Source of the DNA: Pseudomonadota bacterium
GTDB taxonomy: Bacteria > Pseudomonadota > Gammaproteobacteria > Steroidobacterales > Steroidobacteraceae
Length of the DNA: 64,000 nucleotides
Assembly (NCBI GenBank): GCA_021816775.1
Contig: JAKAXA010000015.1
Span: forward strand, 18,002 to 82,001
Direction of reading: 5' to 3'
Below, one piece after another: positions 63,291 through 64,000 of the stretch. The notes beneath the pieces are model-generated. The model had not been told where the DNA came from and made no database searches. It saw only the letters and a program-made list of their open reading frames with translations. How positions within the stretch are numbered: the first letter of the stretch is position 1; the number at the start of each line of letters is the position of its first letter. A program made the translations under genes and the position numbers.

Positions 63291-63692
63291 ATGGCGAACG
63301 TAATTCTCCGCGTTACACTGAACGAGACCGAGGGCTATCTCGACGTCGATCAGTCGGGCAATGGAAATCAAATACCCCATAACGAAACGGACACGATCAT
63401 ATGGCAGCTGACCGGAAATATGCGTGGCGGGCAGTTCAATTCCATGGATGCGCCCAATCCGGGTTTCGCATGGAAGCAGAGCCCGCCGAGCGGTGTATTC
63501 GGTGCCCCTGATCCGGATGGCGCGCAAATGAGCATTTTGGACCACAATACGGATCCGAATGGAGTCAACTCGGCCGGAACCTGGATCTACCAGATTTGGG
63601 CTACCACGAGTAACGGTCAGCAATACTCGACGCAGGCGACCATCGCCAATCCCCGCGGGGTCATCACGGATCCGACGATCCGCAATCAGTGA
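63291..63692 (+). CDS. small hypothetical protein downstream of TIR-TPR gene
   Basis: 133-aa ORF MANVILRVTLNETEGYLDVDQSGNGNQI...TWIYQIWATTSNGQQYSTQATIANPRGVITDPTIRNQ; beta-rich, no signal peptide. Confidence 0.65.
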   Translation: MANVILRVTLNETEGYLDVDQSGNGNQIPHNETDTIIWQLTGNMRGGQFNSMDAPNPGFAWKQSPPSGVFGAPDPDGAQMSILDHNTDPNGVNSAGTWIYQIWATTSNGQQYSTQATIANPRGVITDPTIRNQ

Positions 63693-64000
63693 TCGAACCG
63701 GTAAAGGGAGGGTATCCACGGCAGGAATCCGCGTGGAGGGAGTCAGGGTGTCGTGAGCCTCATGTATTCACAAGATCAAGATGATCAGATCAAGAGGATG
63801 GGATCGCGAACCAGTGGCCCCTTCCGTGTGAGAGCGGAGCGTAGTTCGACGACGGTCCCGCACCTGCCGTCGTTTAGCCCAGCTTGAGCAGTTGGCCCCC
63901 GGTTGACCCCGTTTTCTATGGTCGGCGGTCAATCGGATCATACACTTGCGCCCGGTTTTGGGCTGCGAGTGGGGTGTAGTGCCGACCTTGGTCGTTGGCT

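Noticed and set aside
63760-64000. Start of another IS or gene at the right window edge
   Set aside because: Sequence looks noncoding or truncated and no ORF or terminal repeat can be supported within the window.

Overview
GC-rich proteobacterial (gammaproteobacterial-type) chromosomal window. Roughly 1-47 kb is mostly conserved chromosome: a truncated HipA-like C-terminus, tRNA-Ser(GGA), dapA/gcvR/bcp, a PIN-PhoH ATPase, a BepA-like M48 protease, mlaA convergent with mlaFEDCB, class I FBP aldolase, a complete sufR-like/BCDSUT operon plus Rieske ferredoxin, an amidase, EAL/ANTAR signalling genes, a Doudoroff-type galactonate/sugar-acid cluster, HD-GYP and HDOD proteins, a trans-sulfuration PLP enzyme, an LpxL-type acyltransferase, an amidohydrolase, OsmC and a TPR-sulfotransferase. 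About 48.4-64 kb is accessory DNA. (i) A compact ~6.4 kb integrative element lies in tRNA-Glu(UUC), bounded by a 47-bp exact direct repeat (48391-48437 and 54820-54866). It carries a tyrosine integrase, an AlpA-like protein, a DUF3987-type protein and small ORFs, and looks like a phage satellite. (ii) An ISL3-like element at about 57130-59298 has matching imperfect terminal inverted repeats, encloses a transposase and an oppositely oriented SAM-methyltransferase passenger gene, and truncates a proline iminopeptidase. (iii) A divergent patatin phospholipase / TIR-TM-TPR / small-protein locus (59.4-63.7 kb) is the best candidate for an undescribed, possibly defence-related, system. All calls come from reading the sequence and supplied translations; no database search was run.
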